Origin: an uncultured Clostridia bacterium | GTDB lineage: Bacteria; Bacillota; Clostridia; Oscillospirales; Acutalibacteraceae | Direction: 5' to 3' | Assembly (NCBI GenBank): GCA_946002045.1 | Contig: CAMFYM010000071.1 | Location: forward strand, 1 to 6,683 | DNA length: 6,683 nt | In this document: piece by piece, positions 4,115 through 6,683 of the stretch | Numbering within the stretch: position 1 is the stretch's first letter | Layout: every line of letters starts with the position of its first letter | Translations under genes and position numbers: made by a program | The notes under the pieces: model-generated | The model's input: only the letters and a program-made list of their open reading frames with translations | Database searches by the model: none | Told to the model about the DNA's origin: nothing

Positions 4115-6604
4115 TTACTGTTCCTGATTTGGTTGAGTTGTGGAGCCTGCTGTTGTTTGCTGGTTATTTGTTGTTTCATCCGTGCTCACATCACTGTTGT
4201 TATTATCCTTATCTTTGTCCTTGTCCTTATTATCCTTATCGTCCTTGTTGTCTTTGTCTTCTTCAGAGGTTAAATTCCCGTGGCCGGCACAATTACCGGG
4301 AAGATTGTTTTTATCGTACCAGCCATAAACACCTGTATCCGATGCCAACTTGCCACAATAAGGGCAATAAGAACGCTGAACAATTCCGTCATAATCAGGA
4401 AATTGTGTTTCGTAATCAATATTTTTGTTATTAAGTGTTTCGTAAACCTCACCCATTACTGTATTCCATATTGTACCTGATGGGTTAGATGAAAGACTGT
4501 AATGTACCTCCTTAGGAGTATCATAGCCATACCAAACAGCAGCTACATAATTAGGTGTACCACCAACAAACCAACGGTCCTTATCATCAGTAGTAGTACC
4601 TGTTTTACCAAAGCACTGAATACCTGAAAGCTTATATGATGTACCTGTGCCCTGTGTCATTACTGTTTGAAGAAGCTTGTTCATTACCCAAGCAGTGCTT
4701 TCGCTAATAGCCTCCTGCTTTGTTTTTTCAGGCTCCTTTTCAATCAAAACATTGCCCTGACTGTCCTCTACCTTATAGTAGCAATAGGGCTCATAGTAAT
4801 AACCACCGTTGCCAAAGGCAGCATAAGCAGCAGTCATATCAAGAACAGTAGCACCGTTAGTTAATGAACCTAACGCAAGTGGAGCATAGTCAACATCTCT
4901 GACGCTGTCAAGAGTTGAAAGGTGGAAATTTTCGCTTAACATCTCATACGAATAATCAACACCTATCATATGAAGAGTTCTTGCAGAAATAGTGTTAAGT
5001 GACCTTGCAAGACCGTTTTGAAGGGTCAGGTTATTTGAGGAATAACCACCACCCTGGTTATGTGGCCAAGGCTCACCGTCAACAACCTTTAACGGAGCAT
5101 CCTTTATTATTGTTGACCAGGTAATCTGGGTATTATCATCAATAAGGCTCTTTTCAAGAGCAGGGCCGTAAACAGCCAATGGCTTGATTGTTGATCCGGG
5201 TGGACGAGTTGACATTGATGCACGGTTAAGCAGAAGTGAGCCCTTGTTTTTACCTGTACCACCGACAATGCCTCTGATTCGTCCGTTATAGTCCATAACG
5301 ACCATAGCGCCCTGTACTGTTTCATCAGGCATTCTTCTGTAATTCTCATATACATCCTCAAGAGCATCCTGCACATCAAAATCAATAGCAGTATAAATCT
5401 TAAGTCCACCACCATAAACAAGGTTATGCGCCTTTTTGCTGGTGTAGCCCATTTTCTTTAAATCCTCTTGCAGTGTGGTAATAACGAAATCCACATAATA
5501 ATTTGTTATTTCGTCATTATCCTTTTTATTGGATTCGTTTTTAATTTGGGAGCCCTTATAATTTTTGCTGTTGGTGAACACCATTTCATAATTAACAGCA
5601 TCCTCATATTCCTTATCATCAAGGAATTTGTTGTCCTTGCTGTGCATTTCATCAAGAATCCAGAGCTGTCTTTTTCTGTTCTCCTCAGGATTATTTAACG
5701 GGTCGTACTGAGATGGGAACTGAGTAATAGCTGCAAGAGAAGCGCACTCGGCAGCATTAAGGTCAGATACCTCCTTGCCGAAATATTTTTCGGCAGCAGT
5801 CTTAACACCGTAGCAACCGTTTGAAAGGTATAATGTGTTGAGATAAGCCTCAACAATCTCATCCTTTGTATAGTGGCGTTCAAGATTAAGAGCCTTTAAT
5901 ATCTCATTAAACTTTCTAACATAGGTTACCTTATTATCATCAGTAAGGTTTTTAATGAGCTGTTGAGTAATTGTTGAGCCACCTTGACCGGAATTTGAAG
6001 GCTTAACAATAACGCCGATAGTTCTAATCCAGTCAACACCGTGATGCTTTGTAAAGCGTTTATCCTCAGCAGCAATAACTGCCTGTGGCATATACTCGCT
6101 CATATCCTCCAAATCAACCCAAATACGATTTTCTTCACCGTGAAGTCGTGTAATTTCAACCACCTTATCGTCATCGGTGCCGTATATTGTTGATGTTTGA
6201 TTTTGAGTTCTTGCCTCGTCGGTAAGATTAAAAACAGGGTCACCGTAAACAACACTGTAACCGTAAATTGCCATTACGGAAAAGCATACAATGCCAACCA
6301 CGCCGATAACCATAGCAATGCCCAATATAACCCTTAGAATAGTTGACACAGCCTTTTGCTTAGGTGTTTTATCCATAGCAGCCATTCTTTTCTTACGGCG
6401 CTTTGCATTTCTTGCTGCAAGCTCTTGTTCTATCTTTCTGCCTCTTTCAGCCTTTTTTGCTTTTTTATCAGAAGAGGATACATTGTAAGATGAAGGCAAA
6501 GTCTCCTGCTTTTTTTCTCTATTAGTTTTGTCTTCGTCATAAACCTTAGCCGAATTATTCATAAATGAATCTAATAAATCATCATAATTGTTATTCGATG
6601 CCAT
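4115..6604 (-). CDS. Class A penicillin-binding protein (PBP1A/PonA type)
   Basis: This is a bifunctional peptidoglycan synthase anchored in the cytoplasmic membrane; it polymerises lipid II and cross-links stem peptides. The 829-aa product has a cytoplasmic tail of about 85 residues, very basic at 47-84, and one transmembrane segment at about 86-115. The GT51 glycosyltransferase follows: EDKRFTKHHGVDW from Glu180, GGSTITQQ at 208-215, RKFNE with Glu234, and KDEIVEAYLN at 247-256. The transpeptidase has all three motifs: STIK with Ser471 as nucleophile, SLN at 535-537, and KTG at 667-669. The C-terminus has a CPYC...CAGH group (C747, C750, C772, H775), then an Asp/Lys/Asn-rich tail and a Thr/Gln-rich end. 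The ATG at 6602-6604 is chosen because GGAGG (6612-6616) lies 7 nt upstream; an ATG two codons earlier would sit only one base past the GGAGGT. Confidence 0.97.
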   Translation of the reverse strand: MASNNNYDDLLDSFMNNSAKVYDEDKTNREKKQETLPSSYNVSSSDKKAKKAERGRKIEQELAARNAKRRKKRMAAMDKTPKQKAVSTILRVILGIAMVIGVVGIVCFSVMAIYGYSVVYGDPVFNLTDEARTQNQTSTIYGTDDDKVVEITRLHGEENRIWVDLEDMSEYMPQAVIAAEDKRFTKHHGVDWIRTIGVIVKPSNSGQGGSTITQQLIKNLTDDNKVTYVRKFNEILKALNLERHYTKDEIVEAYLNTLYLSNGCYGVKTAAEKYFGKEVSDLNAAECASLAAITQFPSQYDPLNNPEENRKRQLWILDEMHSKDNKFLDDKEYEDAVNYEMVFTNSKNYKGSQIKNESNKKDNDEITNYYVDFVITTLQEDLKKMGYTSKKAHNLVYGGGLKIYTAIDFDVQDALEDVYENYRRMPDETVQGAMVVMDYNGRIRGIVGGTGKNKGSLLLNRASMSTRPPGSTIKPLAVYGPALEKSLIDDNTQITWSTIIKDAPLKVVDGEPWPHNQGGGYSSNNLTLQNGLARSLNTISARTLHMIGVDYSYEMLSENFHLSTLDSVRDVDYAPLALGSLTNGATVLDMTAAYAAFGNGGYYYEPYCYYKVEDSQGNVLIEKEPEKTKQEAISESTAWVMNKLLQTVMTQGTGTSYKLSGIQCFGKTGTTTDDKDRWFVGGTPNYVAAVWYGYDTPKEVHYSLSSNPSGTIWNTVMGEVYETLNNKNIDYETQFPDYDGIVQRSYCPYCGKLASDTGVYGWYDKNNLPGNCAGHGNLTSEEDKDNKDDKDNKDKDKDKDNNNSDVSTDETTNNQQTTAGSTTQPNQEQ
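4196..4264 (-). repeat. Imperfect hexanucleotide repeat encoding an Asp/Lys/Asn-rich tail
   Basis: Residues 781-803 of the penicillin-binding protein are almost only Asp, Lys, Asn and Glu, with DK/DN dipeptides repeated. The DNA is a degenerate 6-nt repeat (GAYAAR/GAYAAY units on the minus strand). It is in frame and uninterrupted. It lies outside the catalytic domains, on the extracytoplasmic side, and is followed by a Thr/Asn/Gln-rich end. Confidence 0.8.
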
Positions 6605-6611
6605 AATCATA

Positions 6612-6616
6612 CCTCC
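6612..6616 (-). promoter_or_regulatory. Ribosome binding site deciding the penicillin-binding protein start
   Basis: GGAGG on the minus strand lies 7 nt before the ATG at 6602-6604, an optimal spacing. The alternative ATG at 6608-6610 leaves only one base after GGAGGT, too close for initiation. Confidence 0.85.
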
Positions 6617-6632
6617 GACAATTATTTGTACT

Positions 6633-6638
6633 ATTATA
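6633..6638 (-). promoter_or_regulatory. -10 box of a truncated promoter for the penicillin-binding protein gene
   Basis: A perfect TATAAT lies one base inside the insert end. Transcription would start near 6626, giving a 5' leader of about 20 nt before the ATG at 6604. The -35 element is lost to the tagmentation break, so the promoter is inferred from the -10 and its position alone. Confidence 0.6.
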
Positions 6639-6639
6639 A

Positions 6640-6683
6640 CTGTCTCTTATACACATCTCCGAGCCCACGAGACGTAGAGGAAT
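6640..6683. other. Synthetic Nextera i7-side adapter with index (not genomic)
   Basis: Bases 6640-6658 are the Tn5 mosaic end in reverse orientation (CTGTCTCTTATACACATCT). Then come the read-2 tail (CCGAGCCCACGAGAC, 6659-6673), an 8-base index GTAGAGGA (6674-6681, the i7 index I know as N712) and AT, the start of the P7 sequence. Trim from 6640 on. Confidence 0.98.

Noticed and set aside
4196..4264. Short tandem repeat as a possible CRISPR or intergenic repeat array
   Set aside because: The units are 6 nt, have no spacers, and stay in frame inside the penicillin-binding protein gene.
44..6639. A novel defence, mobile or biosynthetic system
   Set aside because: Every gene belongs to a recognised, mostly core bacterial family. 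The radical SAM pair has unknown chemistry but is widely conserved and already catalogued, so I do not present it as a new system.
25..6658. Inverted 19-bp Tn5 mosaic ends flanking the whole window, as in a composite transposon
   Set aside because: They are attached to Illumina adapter tails and index sequences and enclose no transposase, so they are library artefacts rather than a mobile element.

Overview
The window is one complete Tn5-tagmentation (Nextera-type) library molecule. Bases 1-43 and 6640-6683 are synthetic adapter and index sequence, so the biological insert is 44-6639. It looks like AT-rich chromosomal DNA from a Firmicute of class Clostridia, of the Ruminococcus/Eubacterium-like gut or rumen type. 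This rests on strong AGGAGG-type ribosome binding sites, protein signatures of the clostridial kind, and the gene set. Species cannot be named from the sequence alone.

All six genes lie on the minus strand and are read from right to left. First is a class A penicillin-binding protein (4115-6604). Its -10 box is present, but its -35 is cut off by the insert end. After a strong hairpin comes ruvX/yqgF (3633-4052). Then a short M50 site-2-protease-like membrane protein of SpoIVFB type (3081-3596), a TIGR03960-type radical SAM protein with an N-terminal B12-binding-like region (1232-3073), and its usual partner, a TIGR03936/DUF2344 protein (580-1245). The last three are tightly packed, with a 7-nt gap and then a 14-nt overlap, and look like one translationally coupled unit. 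A 157-nt intergenic region follows, holding a good sigma-A promoter and a structured leader. It serves rplS (ribosomal protein L19, 78-422), which ends just before the insert does.

The functions are core ones: cell-wall synthesis, rRNA processing or recombination (RuvX), intramembrane proteolysis, an uncharacterised but widely conserved radical SAM pair, and the ribosome. I see no phage, IS, CRISPR, toxin-antitoxin, tRNA or rRNA feature, and no convincing new multi-gene system. The points worth a second look are the adapter ends, the regulatory RNA structures, the unusual C-terminus of the penicillin-binding protein, and the placement of rplS where RNase G/rplU genes often follow the radical SAM pair.
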